This document shows, one piece after another, positions 1 through 9,325 of a DNA stretch of 30,688 nt. Numbering within the stretch: the first letter of the stretch is position 1; every line of letters begins with the position of its first letter. Source of the stretch: Paramacrobiotus richtersi (taxonomy: Eukaryota; Tardigrada; Eutardigrada; Parachela; Macrobiotidae); assembly GCA_034698045.1 (NCBI GenBank), contig JAQGAU010000341.1:1-30688 (forward strand), written 5' to 3'. The notes beneath the pieces are model-generated. The model was not told the origin of the DNA. It saw only the letters and a list, made by a program, of their open reading frames with translations, and did not search any database. A program made the position numbers and the translations under genes.

Positions 1-598
1 GCCCCTTGAAGAGTCCATGGTGCGGGTTGTTGAGCACGTGGGTAGCCATCATCCAGTAATGGCGCTGTCGGCAGTGACAGTTGAAAATCTCGATCAACTG
101 ATCATCCGACAGATGGGCAACACCAGGCACACTGGGCACCACAACTTGCCGTCTTGAAAACCGCTCTTTATTAACGAGCACCACACTTAATTCTAAATCC
201 TCAAGGCTAGACCTCTCTCGAATACGCTGTTCCACCGCGAATCCCTTGAGCTGACGATCTGGCAATGTGACACTGACCAGACCAAAAGCGTCAAGGAGAA
301 TGCCCGGATACCATTTCCATGGATCATCCGGCTGCAAACGCAGCCGCACTTCCACGTTTCGTTCTTCTTCCCGTGGCTCCCTTCCCTCATACCTGCGCTC
401 CTCCTGCAGATATTCAGAGTACTGGCGATGAGAAACGTGCCCGAAGGGAATCAGTTTTGGTCCTGAATGCCCAGTTCCCCCAAAATGCACAACGACTCCC
501 CCATCCACAACATCGATCATGCGGCCATTGTGCAGTAGCCCGTCATCTCCGCGGACGTCCACGCTGTTCCAGACGAATTTGGAGCTATCACTGGCCAT
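1..598 (-). CDS. Agenet/Tudor + F-box family protein, copy A (5' part, runs off the left edge)
   Basis: An open frame of 199 codons starts at the ATG at 598-596 and continues to the window edge without a stop. It begins MASDSSKFVWNSVDVRG and follows copies B (8251) and E (29544) along its whole length. Shared motifs are WNSVDVRGDDG-LLHNGR, VVVHFGGTGHSGPK, LQPDDPWKWYPGILLDAFGLV and YWMMATH. The first repeat (VRG-x-x-G...DVVDGG) and the second (WKWYPG) resemble the tandem Agenet/Tudor domains at the N-terminus of FMRP, which bind methylated lysine or protein partners. The start is chosen by alignment with the other copies. The F-box-like half seen in B and E should lie beyond position 1. No frameshift is visible in the part present. 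The domain call is by eye; the family membership is certain from near-identity. Confidence 0.8.
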   Translation of the reverse strand, partial: MASDSSKFVWNSVDVRGDDGLLHNGRMIDVVDGGVVVHFGGTGHSGPKLIPFGHVSHRQYSEYLQEERRYEGREPREEERNVEVRLRLQPDDPWKWYPGILLDAFGLVSVTLPDRQLKGFAVEQRIRERSSLEDLELSVVLVNKERFSRRQVVVPSVPGVAHLSDDQLIEIFNCHCRQRHYWMMATHVLNNPHHGLFKG

Positions 599-2229
599 TA
601 TTAGGAGCTGCAAGATACAGGTATCGATCTTCTAATAAACGGCAGGATTCCGAATGAAACTCGTCGACCAATCGCCTGCACTAATAGTCTAATTATGTGC
701 CATAACTACTGTTACTGTGAATTGCAGCGTTGATGCGATACATGGAACAAAAAGCCACTAACCGCACAAACTAGCCACTAACCGCACAAACTAGCAACAC
801 ACAGCACTCGGTAAAGCAAGAAATCATAATTAAATGTAATTAAACTGTTTCGCGCATGGGCAGTTTCGTATTGACATTATGTAGAAGTACAAGAATGCCT
901 TCGGCTGCCACATCAGCATCAGGGATGCTTGTGATCTGTATTAATTATCAAATTATTATGTGACCGATTCGATCTTAACAAATTTGACATATACGTACAT
1001 TTCTACGAAATTAACGAGTAATATAACGGGTAACTGCCGTCCACAGGAATAGGATATGGCTTACTAAGACCATGAAAATTAATATGGGAAAGGAAAGATA
1101 CGTTACGGGAAAATGCAGGAAGTCGTACAAAACACAAAAAATGATTATGAAACACAAAGCTCGCAGCATGGAACGTCTTAGCGTCTTAGCGAAAGATGTG
1201 TCCCTAGCAACAACAATCCTAGATGAACGTGAAAGCATAATATGGTCGGATAGAAAGTGGAAATGTCATCTCGGAACAGGTAGAATGAGGTATTGCTTGT
1301 GCAGCGTGTGCGATGCTGTACTTTAGTGAAGTATCCTTTTTTGAATTGCTAGTGTGCTACAGAAGATTCAAGAAATACGTAAGTTTCCAGTACTTTGTAT
1401 AACACACAAACAATAAGGTCACTAACCAACAGCATTTTCAATTAATGGTTGTATCCTTATTTCGTTTAACGTCTAATTTTTCACAAACAGCGATCAGCAG
1501 CGGTGCGCTCGTGAGCAGGCCCTTCTTTATGACTAGCACGCACTTGTCGTAAACGTTGATTAACAACGCCCAGTTCCTTAACATTGCCCGATTGTCGTTA
1601 ATTAGGTATAACATACCTAGCAACGTTCACGTTGGACGCCATAATGTTATGTTAAAATTTATGACAGTAGTTTCCTGTATAAAAGTGTCAGTTAGAACCA
1701 TTTTCTGTGCCATATTATGTCCAGCACTTGGACTTCGAAATTTGGGCATAGTTCGGTCGGCCATGACCGGCCGCCAAGCGATGTGGCGCAAGCGGTCCGT
1801 ACGGCCGCTTATATGTAAACGTTCCGAAAATTAAGAGTATAATTTTATTCATTTTGTCCTTTTTTTGATTTTTTTCAAACTTTCTTCTCCTTTTTGCAGT
1901 AAAAGAGATGATCGCCCATCCGCACGAGATCCTGTCTGACAGCTTTTACTTCGTGATAATAAGTAAGCTGACAATGCCCGGAAATTGTGTCAACTAATCC
2001 GAGATTTCATTATGGAATTAGGTATCGCAAGCAGATGCATTAACATATTCATTCATGGATAAAATCGAACGAAATTATGTTTCTCAATATAATATGTTTG
2101 TTGTTGTGACGGTTAATTCCGTCCTATCGATAATTCTCATGGCACGTTAAAAATCCGACCATCATTGAAAACCGCACTGAAATATACAATATTTAAAATA
2201 AACCAATTTAACAACAAGCCAAATAACGT
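599..2229. other. Intergenic stretch, no convincing gene
   Basis: This lies between the 5' end of copy A and the 3' flank of GLUT-1. Short overlapping frames on both strands (around 1011-1326 and 1438-1834) have low-complexity, unrecognisable translations and are probably chance. A short stretch near 885-925 (ccttcggctgcc...tcag) resembles segments near 26390 and 27050, so it may be part of a dispersed repeat. A homopolymer-rich T tract lies near 1857-1885. Confidence 0.5.
753..792. repeat. 20-bp unit repeated twice in tandem
   Basis: The unit agccactaaccgcacaaact occurs twice back to back (753-772 and 773-792) with no mismatch. It lies about 155 bp upstream of the copy A start. It looks like simple tandem duplication; no function is evident. 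Confidence 0.85.
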
Positions 2230-5200
2230 CGCACCAGCAATAAGACCGAAAAGGACGGGTGAGAATAATAAGCAACAATAACAACAACAACATGGGTGGA
2301 ATATAGCTTAGAACAACGAAAGTTCAAAAAGGCCGGAAAATCCATCAGAAGAGAGTTCTCCACGGGGAACGTCCAGTCCGCCAATCACCGGTAACCCTTA
2401 CAACTGCTGTCGCATATCCGCCTGGATCTCATCCACTCCCCGTCCCTTGGTCTCCGGGACTTTGATGTACGTGTACACCACGAACCCCACCAAGAACCCG
2501 GTGAAAATCAAAAAAGTATACTCTTTAGCCGCATTCTCAATGACGGGAAAGGTCAGGGTGATAAACAGCGCACTGGACCAGCAGACTCCGGCGACGACAC
2601 TCATGGCGGGCGCCCGGGGACCCTGGGTGAAGAGCTCGCTGGCGATGAACCAGGGGATGGGGCCCGGACCGATGGCGAAGACGATAATGTACAGCATGAC
2701 GGAGACAACGGCCAGATACGACGCCCACTGGTGCGATTCAGTCAGGCGTAAGAACACCACCAAGAGCACAGTCATGATCAGCATACCGCCTAGGCCGGTG
2801 AGGAGAAGGATTCGACGGCCGGCTTTCTCGACAATAACCATGGAGAAGACGGTGGCCAAGACGAAGATGCCGCCCATCCCGATGGTGGCGTACTGGGCAT
2901 GGATACCTTCCAAGCCGCAGCTGGAGAAGATCTGGGTTGAGTAGAACATCACCACCTGGATGCCTGAATAATCAATAAACGGAGATATAGCCAGTGCACT
3001 TCATTCGATGCAGCAGATGCAGGCTTTTACCGAGAACGAGTACTCATTTCTATGTACAGAGGTACAGTAAACACAAATACAGTCAGCATCGACTCAGTGC
3101 TACTACACTGGACGACTGTTGACGACCTTTTCCATGCTTATACTGTTAAATGATGCTTACACTTTATTGCTTCGCAATAGATCACGCAAACTTTGGTGAA
3201 TCTAACCTCACTCTTAATAAACTTGTCTGGCAGTTTAAACCCATGAAAACTGATAAAGAAGATATGCCTTCTCATCAAAAAAGGGCTTTTCTGATTTTAA
3301 ACAAACAGAACTAACTCGCCTTTAATTTTTGTGAAATTCTACCTAACCGTACAAACAAAACTATGCATTCACGGTGGCAACTCGATCTACCCGAAACGAC
3401 AGTAACGTTACATACCGGAAAACTGCTGGCTCAACATAGCCATGATACAGATAACCATAACCTTCCTTAGGAATTGATCGCGAAACAGCTGAGGAATGGT
3501 GACGGTAGGCGTATCCTTGGTGGCCAAGTGTTCCTCTTGCATCTTCTCCAGTTCGTACCCGACATCCGCGGATCCCTGGAAGAACTGGAGAGCTTTCTTG
3601 GCCTGTTCGGGCTCGTGACGGTTGAGATACAGATAGCGCGGTGATTCGGGACAGAACGACAGGGTGGCGAGTTGCACAGCGGCGGGGACAGTGCTGAACG
3701 CCATGAGGTAGGGCCAGCGGTGTTCACTGCCCAGGATGTAAGGTAAACCGAGGATAGTGGAGATGAAGATGCCAACGACAATGACCAGCAGGTGGACGGT
3801 GCCCAGGGCGCCGCGGAGATTGACGGGGGCGATTTCGGTGAGGTACATTGGCGGGACACCGGAATTGAATCCTGTATAACGGCATCAGTTTAAATAGTTT
3901 GTGGTAAACTATGCAATCAGATTCAAGTTTACAACAGATAAAACGACTTTAATGCAGTTTCCATATTGTCCACAGTTCTATATAATTCGATAACAAGTAT
4001 TGACGTTCCTTCGCGTTTTCTTCAGTTATTTCTGGGTCTGTCCAAGCGCTAACGCGTTAACTGTAATTTCCACATACGTAAGTACCAACAACTGTGGTTT
4101 TTGTTAATCTAATTGTGTAAGTAGTTTATGCCTTTATGGTCGACTGCATTGTCCGTACAAAATCGTCCGTCACATAGTGACCTGACGTGAACTGGCTAGC
4201 TACTGTTTAATAAACAAATACATATCCCTTCCGTACTTTGAAACACGGATTTACATAGTCGTTGTGCATCCTTTTGATTACCGTGCGCAATGTATTTCTT
4301 GTGTTCATAACAGATAATGTAACACATCGAAAACAAGATAAGATACAGATACGTTGTTTGCTTGCCCGTAATCGATCACTATAAGTAGTTCTACACAAGC
4401 TACCCTCGGAAATTGCCACAGCCATGTCGACCGACTCGACACCAAACGGTTCTGATAAACTATGCAATAAAACAGCAAAGTTGAAAACTTTCAAAATAGT
4501 GCGGCAAGACCGAACAATCACATATCAACAGTCCAATGGGCGATCGATGCACCAGCAACCACTGTTTTTGGTAAAGTTCGCGTCTTTTACAGTTCTACCC
4601 AAAACAAAGGAAAAGTTGTGATTTCTTGGTTCAAGCTCAAACATAAAAAGACTGCAGAAAACCTCTTCGTAAATTACATGTTCGAACTAAAGATTTGTAC
4701 AAATATTGCTTTTTCACCGGCAGAATACAAGTAAACGCTTCCAACAAAATTTTAGCAAACAGATTCTGCAGAAAGCAAACAAACAGCCAGGCGAAAAATT
4801 ACCTTACCAGCATTTAATCCCATGATGAATCCTCCAACAATCAGCAGCTCATACGAACTGGCAAAATACGGCGCAAACATGCAGACGGCTCCCACCGTTG
4901 CCGTAACGTTATTCAGCAGCATCGTCCCTTTCCTCCCGAACTTCTCTACGAAGAAGTTGGCCGCCAGCGCACCAACCAACGCTCCCAGGCAGAAGATGGA
5001 GGACACCAAGGACCAAATGGTGCTGAGCGCAGAATTGTTTTCGGTGAGATCGCTGAAGGTGGCAGAAGAGTTATACTCCTTGCACCATTCGTTGTGCACT
5101 TTGGTTGCATTGTCCAGCCGTTCGCAACGGACTGTCCGGATCCACTGCGCCATAACCAACTGCGGGGCATTGATGACGCATTCGTTGTATCCGAAGATAA

Positions 5201-5545
5201 AGGAGGAAAGAGCGGCGGAAAGGGCCGCAAATATTAAGGTGCCTGTTAAAGCCATAGTGCTGGGAGGATGCACGGAGTCATAGATTCCTGGAAGTACATT
5301 ACGATGTAAACCATCTAACGCTGCAGTGCATGCTGACAAATATCCGGATTACGATAAAAGAAACAATCAGCAGGACCAGGAGGAGGAAGTTCCGAGGAAG
5401 TGTTCACAGGTTTTAATATGTGACAGGATTCATATGCCTGCTCGTCGATAAACGACTTGCTCGGTGCGCCTGCAATGCATTGGTTGCTTCGCTCTTAGCG
5501 TTGGTATTTCCATTCGTGGGCCCTAGTGGATATTACATAACCATT
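2230..5545. repeat. Segmental duplication, unit 1 (contains GLUT-1)
   Basis: This matches 9165-12572 in the same orientation. Similarity covers the three exons, patches of both introns (for example the stretch around 4510-4560 against 11500-11555), about 165 bp of 3' flank and about 290 bp upstream of the start codon. The flanks include shared stretches such as aaaatccatca near 2340 and gttggtatttccattcgt near 5500. Outside these limits the two loci stop resembling each other. Boundaries are good to a few tens of bases. Confidence 0.8.
2398..5255 (-). CDS. GLUT-type facilitative sugar transporter, copy 1 (divergent)
   Basis: Three exons, 4808-5255, 3416-3871 and 2398-2963, join in phase 1 at GT-AG introns and give 489 residues, the usual GLUT length. 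It is a 12-TM major facilitator of the plasma membrane. The FGYN of TM1, a long glycosylatable first loop (NAT, NSS, paired Cys), GRKG after TM2, PESPR (about 224-228), QQFSG (298-302), GPGPIPW, SELF and PETKGR (471-476) are all present. Several near-invariant positions differ from copy 2 and from human GLUT1. The Arg of GRFIMG is Gly142. The INAV after QQFSG is IQVV, so Gln304 replaces the sugar-binding Asn (Asn288 in human GLUT1). FGYN-VG is FGYN-EC. The start at 5255 (MALTG) follows copy 2; an in-frame Met at 5339 would add 28 residues. It is open throughout, so it may be functional with altered specificity or decaying. Confidence 0.88.
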
Positions 5546-5562
5546 GTAGTTTTCGGCTGGTG

Positions 5563-6165
5563 ATGCAAAACACCGGAGTCCCTTCCAACAAGCTGTGGAG
5601 TATCCAGTCAGTGGGCAACTTCCGTTACGAGCAATTTTCTCAGCCGGATGTTGTAATGTTTATGTGTCACAAGAACCTACTGAATATTATAATTTTCCGT
5701 GGGACTTTGATTTTCCAGTTCTGCGCTGCATCAGAAAGTGGATTAACTATAATGTTTAGAAAAATATTCCCCAGCGCGAAATATTCCGGAAATCAGCCTG
5801 CGAGCTCGGATTTAGATAACATAGGCCCCACCTTACAGTCAGGTTCGTGTCGTCTAGACCAAAGCCCAGCTGACCGCCGCGCGAATCTTTTGCAAGCCTG
5901 CCCTGCTGTTCTTAGCACGACTACAGATAAATCTTGGATAAATACACCAGAGACAAAAATTTATAACCATGTGGAGTCGGAGATCAACCACTGGTCAAGC
6001 AGCGCATTGTCCGAAGGCTTTGGACGATACGAAACAGACAACGACATGCAACACAGTATCCGTTCCATTAATAAAAACCCACTAGTTAAAATCACACTTC
6101 AACGCTCATACACAGAAAAAAGCAACTGCTCCACTAGCTCTCGGTTATTTTGGGGCTTTCCCTAA
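5563..6165 (+). CDS. Uncharacterised 200-codon open frame (doubtful)
   Basis: This plus-strand frame runs from ATG 5563 to a stop at 6165, between the 5' flank of GLUT-1 and the 3' end of copy B. It contains no motif I recognise: no signal peptide, no clear membrane segment beyond a short hydrophobic run (LLNIIIFRGTLIFQFCAA, about 41-58), and no repeats. The C-terminal half is rich in Ser, Asn and Thr. It is the longest intergenic frame in the window, but length alone does not make it a gene. Its first bases sit where the GLUT duplication ends, and no copy is seen at the matching place upstream of GLUT-2, which argues against conservation. Confidence 0.15.
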   Translation: MQNTGVPSNKLWSIQSVGNFRYEQFSQPDVVMFMCHKNLLNIIIFRGTLIFQFCAASESGLTIMFRKIFPSAKYSGNQPASSDLDNIGPTLQSGSCRLDQSPADRRANLLQACPAVLSTTTDKSWINTPETKIYNHVESEINHWSSSALSEGFGRYETDNDMQHSIRSINKNPLVKITLQRSYTEKSNCSTSSRLFWGFP

Positions 6166-6244
6166 TTAGACAGATACAGCAACATAATGTCCCAATAATA
6201 TTATAACCACTGAGAAATGACGAGCTCTTGACCAATCATATTCA

Positions 6245-8251
6245 TCAGCGAAGATGAAAACAGATTCGATGACCCCTGGTATTGAAACGATGGAGCAGCG
6301 CATGCAAAGTGAACTTTGTCAGCTGCTGAACATCGATACCGTCCAGGTCAGCGTCTGTAGAAAAGCGCATTCCACGGTAGCGCACGTTGTCGCGAGGGTC
6401 GGGAGTCTGGGTGATACTGAGAATCTGTAAAAGAACAGTGCCGTTAGCGACAAGTGTACCCGCCCACATTCTGCAGTGAATGTATGCTTTAATTGTGCTG
6501 CAGTACGTCAGAAAATGACAACCAGAACCGTGGTTTGGGAATTCTTAAAGTCGCTTGCCAGGAGATAGACTTGTTTTGAATAGGAATACTGGCGGCATTA
6601 CCCGCTTCATTGCGGCAGGAAAGCACATTCTTTACCTGAGTGACATCGTAGAAATACGCCTCCTTGTCAGTACTAATGCGTTCAGCTAAGCGATCCACGT
6701 CTTCAGTGTCCAGATCAGGAAGACCATTGTTCAGCATGGACCACAAATCGTTAACGGTCAGTTGGCGCGTAATCCTATGATTAGAGATTCGTATAACGAT
6801 GGAATCCGGATCATTTAGGCAGGTTGGTTGCAGTTCCACGTTGGCGCCGACGTTCTTAAAGACAACATGCCGGCAGACAGCCGCCAGTGATAAAAAAATT
6901 TCCCACAAGACATTCACCCAGTTGGCAGCATCGGTAACAGGGAAATGCCATTCTCCGGTTACCAGCAACACTTCAACAGCCGGCAGTCCCTTTTCGGCCT
7001 GAATACGTTGCAGAAGCCGGCCAGTCTCCGCCAGTCGGACGCTATCGCACGCAGCTGGATTAGTCGCACCGTAAAGCACCAACATCCGGGTATGATTCGT
7101 CCAGCAGTGATACAGGCAAGAAGCAAAGCGAAACACGTTTCTCGCATAGTAACGACCATGACGCGGTTGGGAAACAGTGATTACTTCCCGGATGCAGGCC
7201 AACTTCAGGAATGCGTCCCAAATTTTGCATACTCCACGCCGTTTGGTTTGTTGTACGGTTGTCAAACATTCAAAAATCTCTTGGAAAATGCTCGGATCAC
7301 GATAAAGGATCTGGATGTCTCCGTCGGAATAAGACGCTGCGCGAGCGAAGTCTTGGGCGCCTTCCACAGTATCGGCGCCCTTGTTGAGCAGGGAAAGCAG
7401 CAGCTCATCCTAAAAGTTCAAATGAAATATGACAAGCATGACCCATGGCTACACATACATGTAAAATTCTCAACACACTCAAATTTATGGTATAGGTCGC
7501 CGCTTACTAGAGACTGGCACCATATGTTCCTGATGCCGTGATTCTCCGGCCAGTTAAATTTGAACAAATCCGGCCAGTCAAACTCGTCCACCTGCTCAGA
7601 ATCACCATCGTTATCTTCATCGTCTTCACCGTCAAAAATCCCAAATACGGCGAGCTCCTTGAAGAGTCCATGGCATGGGTTATCAACATGGGTGGCCATC
7701 ATCCAGTAATGGCGCTCTTGGCAGCGCTCGTTGAATATCTGAATCAGCTGATCATCCGACGGAATGTCAACACCAGGCTCAATGGCTAACACAGCTTTCC
7801 TTCGGGAAAACCGTTCTTTGCATACGAACAAACCACCCAGATTCCAATACCACTCAGACCGTTCTCGAATGCGTTGCTCCACCACGAATCCTTTTAGTTC
7901 ACGATCTGGCAAAATAACCCTAACCAGACCAAAAGCGTCAAGGAGAACGCCCGGGTACCACTTCCATGGGTCCTCCGGCTGCAAACGCAGCAGCACATAC
8001 ACTGTTCGTTCCTCTGTAAGGGTCTCCACTACCGTATTCATGCGTTCTTGCTGCAGATAATCTGTGTACTGGCGATGGTAAATGTTTTCGAATTCAATGG
8101 GTTTTACTTTTGGCCCTGCATGCCCAGTGCCCCCAAAATGCACAACCAGTCCCCCATCCACAACATCGATCACGCGGCCATTGTGAATTAGCCCGTCATC
8201 TCCGCGGACGTCAACGCTGTTCCAGGCGAATTCGGAGCTATCAAAGGACAT
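6245..8251 (-). CDS. Agenet/Tudor + F-box family protein, copy B (complete)
   Basis: Exons 7508-8251, 6636-7409 and 6245-6424 (248 + 258 + 59 residues plus stop, all phase 0, GT-AG) encode 565 residues. Residues 12-58 and 82-135 resemble the two Agenet/Tudor repeats of FMRP (VRG-x-x-G, DVVDGG, then PWKWYPGVLL, where FMRP has a WW). Residues 165-206 (DDQLIQIF...YWMMATH...GLFKEL) echo the segment that follows them in FMRP. An acidic linker (207-225) follows. Residues 284-318 (DPSIFQEIFECL...RGVCKIWDAFL) have the F-box pattern, the Skp1-binding motif of SCF ubiquitin ligases. The remaining 250 residues match nothing I know; exon 3 ends RICFHLR. It is transcribed alongside, but in a separate unit from, the flanking GLUT genes. 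The gene model is strong because copies A and E share splice sites and frame. The domain names are by-eye inference. Confidence 0.85.
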
Positions 8252-9164
8252 TGTGTTAAATATTAATTATCATCAGATGCACAATTATGGCGAGTCCACC
8301 GAGGCAGCGCCAAACGGCAAGTTTCAGACAAGAGCAGCGGAGAAATTCGTAAATTGAAACTCGGCCCATACTAAATTAGCACTGCTTGCGTCTAAGCACA
8401 ACAAGCCTGAACAAGGCCCGCTATGAAAAGCATGACAGGTATTGCTGAACGGTTGGAAACTTGCAGCCATAAAAGAATGCGCAAGCAAAAAAGCATTCTG
8501 TCTTGCCCATCTGTGAGTTTAACACATTTCTCGATAGTACGTAAATAACCGAAAAATTACCAACCAATGCGAGAACACCTCACTAATGCTGTATGAGTGC
8601 CGATCGTACGTACGCATATTACCAATCATCTACTACATTAATTACCTTAGTGGAAAACTGTCCGATAGAATAAGAAATCTTGCGTTTACGCCTTTACAAA
8701 AATTAAGGATGTTTCGTAAGCGGTAACTGACGTCCGCGGTGCAGGGTCTGTGCTTTCTGTAGAAGATGATTATTTACGCACACCGTATGGAATATGCCAA
8801 TATTTATGATATGATATTGATTCTGTTCTATTTAAATTCGTGAAACGGACACGGGAATGACACTGTTTGAGGCGGAGAAGCCGCCCGGCTGTGATTTGAA
8901 GCATTCCAATGAGCCAGGAGATAAGAACCGGGCGTTAACAAATGCGGGCGTTTAACCGTTTCACACCGTTCTTCCTTCAACTGCGATCCATCACCCGTGG
9001 GATCTACAACTACAAGTAGCATAATCTGCCCGGCTTTACTAATTTAGGCAAGTTTGCGCGTTCGAGCAAGTTGAGATGTATTAGATGTGTGTTGCTGATT
9101 GTGATGCGTTGACAGCAAACAGTTGAACGTCAACACCATGTTGAATGAGTTAATAATATAACAA
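8252..9164. other. Intergenic stretch between copy B and the GLUT-2 block
   Basis: No coding frame worth calling. The first about 100 bp upstream of the copy B ATG share scattered words with the region upstream of copy E (aaatatta, aaacgg, a cag-rich stretch), so a little promoter or 5' leader is conserved between copies. The rest is AT-rich with no recognisable element. Confidence 0.5.
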
Positions 9165-9325
9165 TGCACCAGTAGCAAGACCAGAAAAACGGTTGAGAAG
9201 AACAAGCATAATAACGATAACAAGTGCAGAATATCCCTTTTAACAATAATAGTACAAAAGGTCGGAAAATCCATCAGGAAATGGTTCTCCACGGGAACGT
9301 CAAATCCGGTAATCACCGGTAAATT

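Noticed and set aside
1011-1326. Overlapping frames on both strands
   Set aside because: Short, low-complexity and unrecognised, and in an AT-rich intergenic stretch.
2447-2944. Long plus-strand frame opposite GLUT-1 exon 3, and the same at 9375-9875 opposite GLUT-2
   Set aside because: It is the antisense shadow of a conserved coding exon; it recurs in both copies only because the sense strand is conserved.
4822-5283. Plus-strand frames opposite GLUT exon 1 (also 11806-12264)
   Set aside because: Antisense shadows of the transporter exons; no splice or domain support.
5256-5339. Upstream in-frame Met (5339) as the GLUT-1 start
   Set aside because: Copy 2 starts at MALTG and GLUTs begin just before TM1; the extra 28 residues are unlike any transporter N-terminus I know. 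It remains possible.
6945-7541. 198-codon plus-strand frame across copy B exons
   Set aside because: It runs through the intron and two exons of copy B on the opposite strand, with no recognisable domain.
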